A stretch of DNA of 64,000 nt from Streptococcus pyogenes. GTDB lineage: Bacteria > Bacillota > Bacilli > Lactobacillales > Streptococcaceae. A model generated the notes under the pieces. The model was not told the DNA's origin. It saw only the letters and a list, made by a program, of their open reading frames with translations, and made no database searches. Below are positions 26,165 through 36,446 of this stretch, one piece after another (position 1 is the stretch's first letter; each line of letters starts with the position of its first letter). Both the position numbers and the translations under genes were made by a program. Location of the stretch: positions 868,001 through 932,000 of the forward strand of contig NZ_LN831034.1 in the NCBI RefSeq assembly GCF_002055535.1, given 5' to 3'.

Positions 26165-26965
26165 ATGAAAATTGGAAAGTTTGTGATTGAGGGCAATGCG
26201 GCTATCATGGGGATTTTAAATGTGACTCCAGATTCTTTTTCAGATGGGGGGTCTTACACTACTGTGCAAAAAGCATTAGATCACGTTGAGCAAATGATTG
26301 CTGATGGGGCTAAAATCATCGACGTTGGTGGAGAATCAACACGTCCAGGTTGCCAATTTGTAAGCGCTACCGATGAAATTGACCGGGTGGTTCCTGTGAT
26401 CAAGGCCATCAAAGAAAACTATGATATTCTAATCAGCATTGATACCTATAAAACCGAAACAGCTAGAGCAGCTTTAGAGGCGGGTGCCGATATTCTCAAT
26501 GATGTTTGGGCAGGTTTGTACGACGGTCAAATGTTTGCCTTAGCAGCCGAGTACGATGCGCCTATCATCTTGATGCATAACCAAGACGAAGAAGTTTATC
26601 AAGAGGTAACACAAGACGTTTGTGATTTTCTAGGCAATAGAGCACAAGCAGCTCTTGATGCTGGCGTGCCAAAAAACAATATTTGGGTTGATCCAGGATT
26701 TGGATTTGCCAAATCTGTTCAACAGAATACGGAGTTATTAAAAGGATTGGACCGCGTCTGTCAGTTGGGCTATCCTGTCTTGTTTGGTATTTCGAGAAAG
26801 CGTGTCGTAGATGCCTTGTTAGGCGGCAACACCAAAGCTAAAGAGCGAGACGGAGCGACAGCAGCCTTGTCTGCTTATGCCCTTGGAAAAGGCTGTCAGA
26901 TTGTACGCGTACACGATGTCAAGGCTAATCAAGACATTGTGGCTGTGTTGAGCCAGTTGATGTGA
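26165..26965 (+). CDS. folP: Dihydropteroate synthase
   Basis: The 266-residue TIM-barrel enzyme has the two signature motifs ILNVTPDSFSDGG (about residues 18-30) and DVGGESTRPG (about 55-64), plus the C-terminal SRKRV and RVHDVK. It condenses 6-hydroxymethyl-7,8-dihydropterin pyrophosphate with p-aminobenzoate and is the sulfonamide target. GGAGAAC precedes ATG 26165, 8 bp after folE. Whether resistance substitutions are present cannot be judged without a reference alignment. Confidence 0.96.
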   Translation: MKIGKFVIEGNAAIMGILNVTPDSFSDGGSYTTVQKALDHVEQMIADGAKIIDVGGESTRPGCQFVSATDEIDRVVPVIKAIKENYDILISIDTYKTETARAALEAGADILNDVWAGLYDGQMFALAAEYDAPIILMHNQDEEVYQEVTQDVCDFLGNRAQAALDAGVPKNNIWVDPGFGFAKSVQQNTELLKGLDRVCQLGYPVLFGISRKRVVDALLGGNTKAKERDGATAALSAYALGKGCQIVRVHDVKANQDIVAVLSQLM

Positions 26966-26971
26966 GGACTT

Positions 26972-27828
<857 letters not shown>

Positions 27829-27918
27829 ACTCTGTTTTCGGAGTAATGCCTGCTATAAGCCAATCCATAAAGTTTTGCCAAATTCATCGTTATTTTTTCT
27901 AAAATTTGATATAATAGT

Positions 27919-27941
27919 ATCGGCTTTATGCCGATTTTTTT
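27919..27941 (+). terminator. Terminator after folK, next to a -10 box for murB
   Basis: ATCGGC (27919-27924) pairs with GCCGAT (27930-27935), followed by seven T residues. TATAAT lies at 27910-27915, so the murB promoter and the folate-operon terminator overlap in a few bases. Confidence 0.75.
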
Positions 27942-27977
27942 ACGTGTATAAGAAGTGATAAAAGAAAGAAGATAACT

Positions 27978-28865
27978 ATGATAACTGAACTTCATGGGAT
28001 TGATATTCGAGAGAATGAACCCCTAAAACATTACACTTACACTAAGGTAGGTGGCCCAGCAGATTTCTTGGCTTTTCCTAGAAATCACTACGAGCTATCA
28101 CGCATCGTTGCTTATGCCAACAAAGAAAATATGCCTTGGCTTGTTTTGGGAAATGCCAGCAATCTCATTGTGCGAGATGGTGGTATTCGTGGCTTTGTCA
28201 TCATGTTTGATAAGCTAAATGCAGTGCACTTAAATGGTTATACCTTAGAAGCCGAAGCTGGTGCCAATCTGATTGAAACAACGAAGATTGCCAAATTCCA
28301 TAGTTTAACAGGGTTTGAATTTGCATGTGGCATTCCTGGAAGCATTGGGGGTGCTGTTTTTATGAATGCGGGTGCTTATGGTGGGGAAATATCACATATT
28401 TTCTTATCCGCTAAGGTGCTTACCCCAAGTGGAGAGATCAAAACCATTTCAGCTAGGGATATGGCTTTTGGTTACCGTCACTCTGCCATTCAAGAAACAG
28501 GTGACATTGTCATTTCTGCTAAGTTTGCTCTTAAACCGGGTAATTATGATACGATCAGCCAAGAAATGAATCGGTTAAATCACCTTCGCCAACTAAAACA
28601 ACCTTTAGAATTTCCATCTTGTGGATCTGTGTTTAAGCGCCCGCCAGGACACTTTGCAGGTCAATTAATCATGGAAGCAAATCTTAAAGGGCATCGGATT
28701 GGTGGTGTGGAAGTTTCCGAAAAACACACTGGTTTTATGATTAATGTGGCAGATGGCACAGCTAAAGATTATGAAGATTTGATTGCTTATGTCATTGAGA
28801 CAGTTGAAAACCATTCTGGTGTCAGGCTTGAACCAGAAGTTCGGATTATTGGGGAAAACCTGTAA
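27978..28865 (+). CDS. murB: UDP-N-acetylenolpyruvoylglucosamine reductase
   Basis: The 295-residue flavoprotein has the FAD-binding segments [13 protein letters not shown] and [19 protein letters not shown]. The proton-donor Ser lies in [12 protein letters not shown] and the C-terminal Glu in LEPEVRIIG. It reduces the enolpyruvyl group to UDP-N-acetylmuramate for peptidoglycan synthesis. It is a type IIa-like MurB, usual for Gram-positive cocci. RBS AAAGAAAG precedes ATG 27978. The potABCD operon begins 45 bp after its stop, the arrangement found in other streptococci, so cotranscription is likely. Confidence 0.95.
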   Translation: MITELHGIDIRENEPLKHYTYTKVGGPADFLAFPRNHYELSRIVAYANKENMPWLVLGNASNLIVRDGGIRGFVIMFDKLNAVHLNGYTLEAEAGANLIETTKIAKFHSLTGFEFACGIPGSIGGAVFMNAGAYGGEISHIFLSAKVLTPSGEIKTISARDMAFGYRHSAIQETGDIVISAKFALKPGNYDTISQEMNRLNHLRQLKQPLEFPSCGSVFKRPPGHFAGQLIMEANLKGHRIGGVEVSEKHTGFMINVADGTAKDYEDLIAYVIETVENHSGVRLEPEVRIIGENL

Positions 28866-28910
28866 CCATTATTGATAATTAAAGAAAGTACCGTGGAGGA
28901 TTTATGACAA

Positions 28911-30065
28911 TTGACTAAGCCAATTATCACATTTAACAATGTTTCAAAAACATTTGAGGACAGTGGAACACAGGTTCTAAAGAACATTAACTTTGACCTT
29001 GAAGAAGGAAAATTTTACACCCTGCTTGGAGCTTCTGGCTCTGGAAAATCAACTATTTTAAATATTATGGCGGGCCTACTAGATGCCAGCAGCGGAGACA
29101 TTTATTTAGATGGGGAACGTATTAATGATTTGCCGATTAATAAACGTGACATTCATACCGTTTTCCAAAATTATGCCCTCTTCCCTCATATGACTGTTTT
29201 TGAGAATGTTGCCTTTGCTTTGAAGCTGAAGAAAGTGGACAAGAAAGAGATTGCTAAGCGCGTGAAAGAAACCTTGAAAATGGTTCAATTAGAAGGGTTT
29301 GAAAATCGTTCTATCCAGAAGTTGTCTGGTGGTCAACGTCAACGTGTTGCCATTGCGCGTGCGATTATCAATCAACCGCGTGTGGTCTTACTTGACGAAC
29401 CACTCTCAGCCCTTGATTTGAAATTAAGAACAGAGATGCAATATGAATTACGTGAATTGCAACAACGTCTAGGCATTACCTTTGTTTTTGTTACTCACGA
29501 TCAAGAAGAAGCCTTGGCCATGAGTGATTGGATTTTTGTCATGAATGAAGGTGAAATTGTTCAGTCGGGAACACCAGTGGATATTTACGATGAGCCAATT
29601 AATCATTTTGTTGCTAATTTTATTGGAGAATCTAATATTATTAACGGTACCATGATTGAAGACTATCTTGTCTCCTTTAACGGGAAAGAATTTGAATCTG
29701 TGGACGGTGGAATGCGCCCTAATGAGCCTGTTGAAGTGGTTATTCGTCCTGAAGATCTTCAAATTACTTTGCCAGAAGAAGGGAAATTACAAGTTAAGGT
29801 TGATACCCAATTATTCCGCGGGGTTCACTACGAAATTATTGCCTATGATGAATTGGGTAATGAATGGATGATTCATTCTACCCGCAAAGCTATCGAAGGA
29901 GAAGTTATCGGATTAGATTTTACCCCTGAAGATCTTCATATCATGCGTCTTAATGAGACTGAAGAGGAATTTGATGCCCGTATTGAAGAATATGTGGAAA
30001 TGGATGAGCCTGAAGATGGATTGATTAATGCCATTGAGGAGGAGCGTAATGAAGAAAACCTCTAG
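28911..30065 (+). CDS. potA: Spermidine/putrescine ABC transporter ATP-binding protein
   Basis: The 384-residue ATPase has Walker [10 protein letters not shown] (about residue 37), signature [14 protein letters not shown] and Walker [13 protein letters not shown], followed by a C-terminal TOBE/OB regulatory domain. It drives polyamine uptake with PotB, PotC and PotD. The start is an unusual TTG at 28911, ten bases after GGAGGA. An ATG at 28904 is nearer to that site but opens a four-codon frame that stops at once. The known streptococcal N-terminus ([10 protein letters not shown]) begins at the TTG. Its 3' end overlaps potB by 17 bp. Confidence 0.95.
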   Translation: MTKPIITFNNVSKTFEDSGTQVLKNINFDLEEGKFYTLLGASGSGKSTILNIMAGLLDASSGDIYLDGERINDLPINKRDIHTVFQNYALFPHMTVFENVAFALKLKKVDKKEIAKRVKETLKMVQLEGFENRSIQKLSGGQRQRVAIARAIINQPRVVLLDEPLSALDLKLRTEMQYELRELQQRLGITFVFVTHDQEEALAMSDWIFVMNEGEIVQSGTPVDIYDEPINHFVANFIGESNIINGTMIEDYLVSFNGKEFESVDGGMRPNEPVEVVIRPEDLQITLPEEGKLQVKVDTQLFRGVHYEIIAYDELGNEWMIHSTRKAIEGEVIGLDFTPEDLHIMRLNETEEEFDARIEEYVEMDEPEDGLINAIEEERNEENL

Positions 30066-30843
30066 TCTTTTTTCGATTCCTTACTTCTTATGGATTCTCT
30101 TTTTTGTTGTGGCACCAGTCACTCTCTTGTTTTACAAGTCCTTTTTTGACATAGAAGGGCGCGTGACCTTAGCCAATTATGAAACCTTTTTTAGCTCTTG
30201 GACTTATTTGAGGATGAGTGTGAATTCTATTTTATACGCTGGTATTATCACACTCGTCACGCTCTTGATTTCATATCCTACGGCTCTCTTTTTAACGCGC
30301 CTAAAGCACAAGCAGTTGTGGCTTATGCTCATTATCTTGCCAACCTGGGTAAATTTATTGCTAAAGGCCTATGCCTTTATGGGAATCTTTGGTCAACAAG
30401 GAGGGATTAACAGCTTTTTAACCTTTATGGGGATTGGCCCGCAGCAAATCCTTTTCACAGATTTCTCCTTCATTTTTGTAGCCTCTTACATTGAGCTCCC
30501 TTTTATGATGTTACCGATTTTTAACGCTTTGGATGATATTGACCATAATGTCATCAATGCCAGTCGCGACCTAGGAGCTAGTGAATTTCAGGCCTTCTCA
30601 AAAGTTATTTTTCCCCTTTCTTTAAATGGGGTTAGGGCAGGTGTTCAGTCTGTCTTTATCCCAAGTTTGAGTCTCTTTATGTTAACCCGTTTGATTGGTG
30701 GAAACCGGGTGATTACACTTGGTACAGCCATTGAACAACATTTTTTGACCACCCAAAACTGGGGAATGGGATCAACCATTGGTGTCGTCTTGATTTTGAC
30801 CATGGTTGCTATTATGTGGCTCACAAAGGAGAAAAGTAAATGA
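30049..30843 (+). CDS. potB: Spermidine/putrescine ABC transporter permease PotB
   Basis: The 264-residue protein has six predicted membrane helices starting at residues about 8-30. The cytoplasmic EAA-like loop ([22 protein letters not shown] split over residues about 170-192) contacts the ATPase. ATG 30049 follows GAGGAG and lies inside the end of potA. The stop overlaps the potC start (ATGA). It forms the translocation pore with PotC. Confidence 0.93.
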   Translation: MKKTSSLFSIPYFLWILFFVVAPVTLLFYKSFFDIEGRVTLANYETFFSSWTYLRMSVNSILYAGIITLVTLLISYPTALFLTRLKHKQLWLMLIILPTWVNLLLKAYAFMGIFGQQGGINSFLTFMGIGPQQILFTDFSFIFVASYIELPFMMLPIFNALDDIDHNVINASRDLGASEFQAFSKVIFPLSLNGVRAGVQSVFIPSLSLFMLTRLIGGNRVITLGTAIEQHFLTTQNWGMGSTIGVVLILTMVAIMWLTKEKSK

Positions 30844-31616
30844 AAAAATTTGCCAATCTTTATTTAGCGAGTGTCTTTGTTTTACTCTACATTCCTATTT
30901 TTTATTTGATTTTCTATTCTTTCAACAAAGGTGGGGATATGAATGGTTTTACAGGATTTACCCTTGAGCATTACCAAACCATGTTTGAGGATAGTCGTCT
31001 CATGACAATCTTACTGCAAACCTTTGTTCTTGCTTTTAGTAGCGCTCTACTAGCAACGATTATTGGGATCTTTGGAGCTATCTTTATCCACCATGTTAGA
31101 GGTAAGTACCAAAATGCCATGCTATCAGCCAATAATGTCTTGATGGTATCACCAGATGTCATGATTGGGGCTTCCTTTTTAATTCTTTTTACATCATTGA
31201 AGTTTCAGCTGGGCATGTCTTCAGTTTTATTAAGTCATATTGCTTTTTCGATTCCTATTGTGGTTTTGATGGTATTGCCGCGCTTGAAAGAGATGAATCA
31301 GGACATGGTCAACGCCGCTTATGATTTGGGAGCTAATTATTTCCAAATGCTCAAAGAAGTCATGCTGCCATACTTAACACCAGGGATTATTGCAGGTTAT
31401 TTTATGGCCTTTACCTATTCCTTAGATGATTTTGCAGTGACTTTCTTTTTGACTGGAAATGGTTTTACTACTTTATCTGTTGAGATTTATTCGCGGGCTC
31501 GTCAGGGAATTTCCTTGGATATCAATGCTTTGTCAACCATCGTTTTCTTTTTCTCCATCCTCTTAGTGATCGGTTATTATTATATGTCACAGGACAAGGA
31601 GGAAAAACATGCGTAA
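30840..31616 (+). CDS. potC: Spermidine/putrescine ABC transporter permease PotC
   Basis: The 258-residue permease has six hydrophobic helices and an EAA loop (NAAYDLGANYFQMLKEV). It pairs with PotB in the membrane. The start overlaps potB by 4 bp and its stop lies within the start of potD (8-bp overlap), so the operon is tightly coupled. Confidence 0.93.
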   Translation: MKKFANLYLASVFVLLYIPIFYLIFYSFNKGGDMNGFTGFTLEHYQTMFEDSRLMTILLQTFVLAFSSALLATIIGIFGAIFIHHVRGKYQNAMLSANNVLMVSPDVMIGASFLILFTSLKFQLGMSSVLLSHIAFSIPIVVLMVLPRLKEMNQDMVNAAYDLGANYFQMLKEVMLPYLTPGIIAGYFMAFTYSLDDFAVTFFLTGNGFTTLSVEIYSRARQGISLDINALSTIVFFFSILLVIGYYYMSQDKEEKHA

Positions 31617-32682
31617 ACTTTATTCCTTTCTAGCAGGAGTTTTGGGTGTTATTGTTATTTTAACAAGTCTTTCTTTCATCTTGCAGAAAAAATCGGGTTC
31701 TGGTAGTCAATCGGATAAATTAGTTATTTATAACTGGGGAGATTACATTGATCCAGCTTTGCTCAAAAAATTCACCAAAGAAACGGGCATTGAAGTGCAG
31801 TATGAAACTTTCGATTCCAATGAAGCCATGTACACTAAAATCAAGCAGGGCGGAACCACTTACGACATTGCTGTTCCTAGTGATTACACCATTGATAAAA
31901 TGATCAAAGAAAACCTACTCAATAAGCTTGATAAGTCAAAATTAGTTGGCATGGATAATATCGGGAAAGAATTTTTAGGGAAAAGCTTTGACCCACAAAA
32001 CGACTATTCTTTGCCTTATTTCTGGGGAACCGTTGGGATTGTTTATAATGATCAATTAGTTGATAAGGCGCCTATGCACTGGGAAGATCTGTGGCGTCCA
32101 GAATATAAAAATAGTATTATGCTGATTGATGGAGCGCGTGAAATGCTAGGGGTTGGTTTAACAACTTTTGGTTATAGTGTGAATTCTAAAAATCTAGAGC
32201 AGTTGCAGGCAGCCGAGAGAAAACTGCAGCAGTTGACGCCGAATGTTAAAGCCATTGTAGCAGATGAGATGAAAGGCTACATGATTCAAGGTGACGCTGC
32301 TATTGGAATTACCTTTTCTGGTGAAGCCAGTGAGATGTTAGATAGTAACGAACACCTTCACTACATCGTGCCTTCAGAAGGGTCTAACCTTTGGTTTGAT
32401 AATTTGGTACTACCAAAAACCATGAAACACGAAAAAGAAGCTTATGCTTTTTTGAACTTTATCAATCGTCCTGAAAATGCTGCGCAAAATGCTGCATATA
32501 TTGGTTATGCGACACCAAATAAAAAAGCCAAGGCCTTACTTCCAGATGAGATAAAAAATGATCCTGCTTTTTATCCAACAGATGACATTATCAAAAAATT
32601 GGAAGTTTATGACAATTTAGGGTCAAGATGGTTGGGGATTTATAATGATTTATACCTCCAATTTAAAATGTATCGCAAATAA
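31609..32682 (+). CDS. potD: Spermidine/putrescine-binding protein
   Basis: The 357-residue extracellular binding protein has an N-terminal hydrophobic segment (residues 5-26). The mature part opens with LVIYNWGDYIDPALL and FDSNEAMYTKIKQGG, the usual PotD start. No lipobox cysteine follows the hydrophobic stretch, so it may be anchored by an uncleaved signal or released, unlike many Gram-positive binding lipoproteins. It captures polyamines for PotABC. RBS GGAGGA lies upstream of ATG 31609. The operon ends at a strong terminator 7 bp after the stop. Confidence 0.94.
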   Translation: MRKLYSFLAGVLGVIVILTSLSFILQKKSGSGSQSDKLVIYNWGDYIDPALLKKFTKETGIEVQYETFDSNEAMYTKIKQGGTTYDIAVPSDYTIDKMIKENLLNKLDKSKLVGMDNIGKEFLGKSFDPQNDYSLPYFWGTVGIVYNDQLVDKAPMHWEDLWRPEYKNSIMLIDGAREMLGVGLTTFGYSVNSKNLEQLQAAERKLQQLTPNVKAIVADEMKGYMIQGDAAIGITFSGEASEMLDSNEHLHYIVPSEGSNLWFDNLVLPKTMKHEKEAYAFLNFINRPENAAQNAAYIGYATPNKKAKALLPDEIKNDPAFYPTDDIIKKLEVYDNLGSRWLGIYNDLYLQFKMYRK

Positions 32683-32688
32683 GCACTC

Positions 32689-32717
32689 AAAAAGGCTGGT
32701 ATTTCTCCAGCCTTTTT
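32689..32717. terminator. Bidirectional terminator between potD and maeR
   Basis: AAAAAGGCTGG (32689-32699) pairs with CCAGCCTTTTT (32707-32717). It can end both potABCD and the converging maeKR transcript. Confidence 0.9.
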
Positions 32718-32736
32718 AATGTATCGACAGATGACG

Positions 32737-33402
32737 TCACCAGTACACGCGATAGGGGCGGCCAACCTTTGTAAAAATTTGTTGGCTGTTCAGTTGCTTA
32801 TTTTCTTCTAAATAAGCAATGTATTTACGGACAGAGACATGGGATAAGTGACAAGCGGAAGCTAATTCTTGGATAGTAAAAGGTTGATCAAAGACTTTGA
32901 TATTTTCCATAATCCACTGGAAAGTGGATTCAGATAAGCCTTTTTCTAACAATTGTTTGTTTTTAGTGTCTTTTTTGCTAGTCAAACATTTCAGTTGGTC
33001 AATTTGGGCCTGCTCTAGTTGCTGATTGGCCAAATGTTCTCGATGTGTAACAAACTGTTGGATGCTTTCTTGAAAGCGTTCAAAGGTAAAGGGCTTGATG
33101 AGGTAGTCGATAATTCCTAAATGAAAACCATCTCGGATAATATTCCCATCATTTGCGGCTGAAATAATAATGACTTCGCAAGGAATATGCTGAGTACGCC
33201 ATTTCTCCAAAAATTGAATCCCATTGCCATCTGTAATATGAATATCCAGTAAAATGAGGTCAATTGCGTAATCAGTAAGTATGCTTTGAACAGCTTTCAT
33301 AGAGTCGCTGGATATAATGCGATCAAAAAGATTTAGTTTTTCGAGGTAATTGCGATGGATAAAATCCACCATAGGATCATCTTCAATGATTAAAACGTTC
33401 AT
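32737..33402 (-). CDS. maeR: Malate-responsive response regulator (CitB/DcuR family)
   Basis: The 221-residue regulator has a receiver domain with IIEDDPM at the acidic pocket, the phosphoacceptor Asp in LILLDIHIT and Lys in LIKPFTFERF. A C-terminal winged-helix domain (HLSHVSVRKYIAYLE) follows. It overlaps maeK by 20 bp and is the partner of that kinase. In S. pyogenes and Lactobacillus casei this system activates malate uptake and the malic enzyme in response to malate. The divergent maePE genes are its expected targets. Confidence 0.92.
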   Translation of the reverse strand: MNVLIIEDDPMVDFIHRNYLEKLNLFDRIISSDSMKAVQSILTDYAIDLILLDIHITDGNGIQFLEKWRTQHIPCEVIIISAANDGNIIRDGFHLGIIDYLIKPFTFERFQESIQQFVTHREHLANQQLEQAQIDQLKCLTSKKDTKNKQLLEKGLSESTFQWIMENIKVFDQPFTIQELASACHLSHVSVRKYIAYLEENKQLNSQQIFTKVGRPYRVYW

Positions 33403-34924
33403 GTTGCCCTCCTACATAAGGTGTTGTCACTGAGAACTGTAACTCGGTTACGGTTTGATGTTGATGGAATTGGGAATTTGTATCGGTCAAGAGCTGTTGA
33501 AAATAAGGTAAGTCAAAAATAGGCTGTACCCGCTCCAAATCAATCCAATTGTCTGTCAAGGTGTAATGGCTGATTAAATGATTCTGGTCATGTTGAATAC
33601 TCAAAACGAGTGATTTGGGTCTCAGTGTGGTTAGAAGATTAGTATGGATAAAGCGGTAAATCATCAAACCATTATTAAGTTGATTCTTGGTGGCAGAATG
33701 AGGAATCTCGCTTAAAACATCAATCTTGAGATGGACATTTAATTCTTGGTATTTCTCTTGCTCTCCAATGAGAAAACTAGCTAGAAGAGGCTCCTTAACA
33801 AGGACAGATAAGCTAGTGAGAATTTCATTTTCGGGTTCCAAAATACTGTCTAAATAAATTTTCAATTGGTCATAATAAGCAATATCCACTAAGCCATAAA
33901 TAACATGCAATTGATTCATGAATTTATGAGTTTGGGCTTGTAGAGCAGAAGCATAGGCAGTGGTATAGGCTAGCTGATCCAAGGTATCAATAGCCTTAAC
34001 TGCTTCTCGCATGAAAATAATATGGCCTCGGTGATCGTTTTTGACACAGATGGGTGAAATGGCTAACAAGTAGTCTTCCTCACCATACCGAAAGAGTTGT
34101 TCATGCCCCTCTTGCAAACTAAGTTTTGGAAAATCAGGAAAGAGGTAATTGAAACTGTTGCCAGTAGGTTTTCCCAACTGGCATTTCCGAGCAATTAATT
34201 TTTGTCCAGCCTGATTGCAGAGCTGTAAGATACCAGCTTTATCTACCACAAATACGGCGGCTTCGATTTGATCCAACATGGCATTACGCTCTTCAAAGAG
34301 CTGATAAATTTCACTTGGTTCTAACTGGTGCAGTTGACGCTTGAGTCGAAAAGAAATAAAACTGGTGACCAGTAAACTAATAAGAAGACAAAGGAGTAAA
34401 GACAGGGTATAATTGCGTTTTGACGTTAAAGCCACATCATTTAGGGTAGTTAGTTTAATGCCAACCGCAATAGCACCAATCTGTTTGTCACCGTCAAACA
34501 CAGGTACTAGATAGCGAAGTGACTTTCCTAAAGTGCCCTTGGCGGTAGAGATAACCTTTTTTCCTGCTAGAACAGCCTCCTCATCACCTCCTTGAAAAGG
34601 TTTTCCGATATTTTTCGGGTTAGGATGGGTGAGTCGAATCCCTTTCATGTTCATCACGACCACATAATCAAGGTTATAGATGGAGGCAATGGAGTTGGTA
34701 TAGGCTGTTGTTTTAGCATTTGGTTGGTTGTTTAGGAGTAATTCTTTAATCGCTTGATGACTTGCTAACATTTTTCCAGTTGACGTTAGCAAATGGGTTT
34801 CCTGATTTTTGATGGATTGGTGCGTATCATGTAGCATAATCCCGTAAAATAGAGAGGTTGTGACAACAATCATAGATACCAAAATCAACGATAAACTGGC
34901 CCATAAACGTAGTGGTTTTTTCAT
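33383..34924 (-). CDS. maeK: Malate sensor histidine kinase (CitA/DcuS family)
   Basis: The 513-residue kinase has a first membrane helix (about residues 9-32) and an extracytoplasmic Cache/PAS sensor with RLTHPNPKNIGKPFQGG, characteristic of CitA/DcuS. A second helix (about 172-195) precedes a cytoplasmic PAS domain (FVVDKAGILQLCNQAG). The HisKA-like SPOB helix has the phosphorylated His in AQTHKFMNQLHVI. The ATPase domain is somewhat degenerate, as usual in this family. It senses external malate. It is divergent from maeP, with a 160-bp shared control region. Confidence 0.92.
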   Translation of the reverse strand: MKKPLRLWASLSLILVSMIVVTTSLFYGIMLHDTHQSIKNQETHLLTSTGKMLASHQAIKELLLNNQPNAKTTAYTNSIASIYNLDYVVVMNMKGIRLTHPNPKNIGKPFQGGDEEAVLAGKKVISTAKGTLGKSLRYLVPVFDGDKQIGAIAVGIKLTTLNDVALTSKRNYTLSLLLCLLISLLVTSFISFRLKRQLHQLEPSEIYQLFEERNAMLDQIEAAVFVVDKAGILQLCNQAGQKLIARKCQLGKPTGNSFNYLFPDFPKLSLQEGHEQLFRYGEEDYLLAISPICVKNDHRGHIIFMREAVKAIDTLDQLAYTTAYASALQAQTHKFMNQLHVIYGLVDIAYYDQLKIYLDSILEPENEILTSLSVLVKEPLLASFLIGEQEKYQELNVHLKIDVLSEIPHSATKNQLNNGLMIYRFIHTNLLTTLRPKSLVLSIQHDQNHLISHYTLTDNWIDLERVQPIFDLPYFQQLLTDTNSQFHQHQTVTELQFSVTTPYVGGQHERFNH

Positions 34925-34982
34925 AAGGTCTCCTCTTTATTGAGTATAACACGATAAGAAATGACCTGCTAGCTTAAATTAA

Positions 34983-35057
34983 TTAAATAACTTGAAAAAA
35001 TTAAAGTAGTTAAACAACTTAAATAAACTATGCTTTTGACATGTTCTCTTTTATACT
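34983..35057 (+). promoter_or_regulatory. maeP control region: two MaeR-type boxes and a -10
   Basis: TTAAATAA occurs at 34983-34990 and 35019-35026. Its complement TTATTTAA fits the MaeR box TTATT(A/T)AA described in Lactobacillus casei. TATACT at 35052-35057 is a suitable -10, while no good -35 is present, as expected for an activator-dependent promoter. Confidence 0.6.
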
Positions 35058-35084
35058 AGCCTTATCACTAAAGGAGGTTGTTTC

Positions 35085-36416
35085 ATGGAAACAATAAGCA
35101 AGAAAATGCCTCAAAAAGACTTGTCTGAGCATTCAAAAGCATGGCAAAATAGGCGAATAGGCTCCGTTCCCTTGCCTGTTTATCTGGTTTTAGCTACCTT
35201 AATTTTAGTCACAGGCTGGCTCCAACAATTGCCTGTTAATATGCTGGGTGGCTTTGCTGTTATTTTAACCCTTGGTTGGCTACTAGGAACCATTGGAGCG
35301 ACCATTCCAGGCCTCAAACATTTTGGTGGCCCAGCTATTTTATCACTCTTAGTCCCTTCGATTTTGGTTTTTTTTAATCTCCTCAATCCCAATGTCTTAG
35401 AAGCGACGAATGTCTTGATGAAGCAAGCCAATTTTCTTTATTTTTATATTGCCTGCCTGGTCTGCGGTAGTATTTTAGGCATGAATCGAAAAATCTTGAT
35501 TCAAGGTCTTTTTCGGATGATTATTCCCATGTTACTTGGAATGGTTTGTGCAATGGGTGTAGGGACTTTGGTTGGCGTCATTTTAGGATTAGACTGGCAA
35601 CATACCCTCTTTTATGTTGTGACGCCAGTCCTTGCTGGAGGAATTGGTGAAGGTATTTTACCCTTATCTCTTGGTTACAGTGCCATTACAGGAGTCGGAA
35701 GTGAGCAATTAGTGGCTCAACTGATTCCAGCCACCATTATTGGGAATTTCTTTGCTATCTTGTGCACGGCTTTGCTCAATCGTTTTGGAGAGAAGCACCC
35801 AAGTTATTCTGGTCAAGGGCAACTGGTTAAAATTGGTCACAGCGAAGACATGTCTGATGCCCTAAAAGACAATTCTGGAGCCCTAGATGTTAAATTAATG
35901 GGGGCAGGCGTTTTAACAGCTTGTTCACTTTTTATTGCTGGTGGCTTGTTACAGCATTTAACAGATTTTCCAGGACCGGTGTTGATGATTATTCTGGCAG
36001 CCTTCTTGAAATACCTGAATGTTATTCCCCAAGAAACCCAAAATGGTGCCAAGCAACTTTATAAATTCATTTCCAGCAACTTTACTTTTCCGTTAATGGC
36101 AGGGCTTGGTCTACTTTATATCCCCTTAAAAGAGGTTGTGGCAACCCTTAGCTGGCAATATTTTATTGTGGTGATTAGTGTGGTGTTAACGGTTGTCAGT
36201 GTCGGTTTTTTTGTCTCTCGTTTCCTTAACATGAGCCCAGTGGAAGCAGCTATTATTTCAGCTTGTCAAAGTGGTATGGGTGGAACCGGTGATGTGGCTA
36301 TTTTGAGTACGGCTGACCGCATGAATCTAATGCCGTTTGCCCAAGTCGCTACCCGTTTAGGTGGGGCTATTACCGTTATCACTATGACAGCTATTTTAAG
36401 AATTATTTTTAGTTAA
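35085..36416 (+). CDS. maeP: Malate:Na+ symporter (2-hydroxycarboxylate transporter family)
   Basis: The 443-residue membrane protein has about eleven helices and the two GGxG-type re-entrant loops of the 2-hydroxycarboxylate transporter family (LAGGIGEGILPLSLGY and SACQSGMGGTGDVAIL). It imports malate with sodium for decarboxylation by the adjacent malic enzyme. RBS AAAGGAGG precedes ATG 35085. maeE follows at 30 bp. Confidence 0.93.
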   Translation: METISKKMPQKDLSEHSKAWQNRRIGSVPLPVYLVLATLILVTGWLQQLPVNMLGGFAVILTLGWLLGTIGATIPGLKHFGGPAILSLLVPSILVFFNLLNPNVLEATNVLMKQANFLYFYIACLVCGSILGMNRKILIQGLFRMIIPMLLGMVCAMGVGTLVGVILGLDWQHTLFYVVTPVLAGGIGEGILPLSLGYSAITGVGSEQLVAQLIPATIIGNFFAILCTALLNRFGEKHPSYSGQGQLVKIGHSEDMSDALKDNSGALDVKLMGAGVLTACSLFIAGGLLQHLTDFPGPVLMIILAAFLKYLNVIPQETQNGAKQLYKFISSNFTFPLMAGLGLLYIPLKEVVATLSWQYFIVVISVVLTVVSVGFFVSRFLNMSPVEAAIISACQSGMGGTGDVAILSTADRMNLMPFAQVATRLGGAITVITMTAILRIIFS

Positions 36417-36446
36417 TCCAAACCAATAAAAAGAGAGGTATTTCCT

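Noticed and set aside
35036..35057. TTGACA (35036-35041) with TATACT as a maeP promoter
   Set aside because: The spacing is only 10 bp, too short for a sigma-A promoter; an activator-dependent -10 is more likely.
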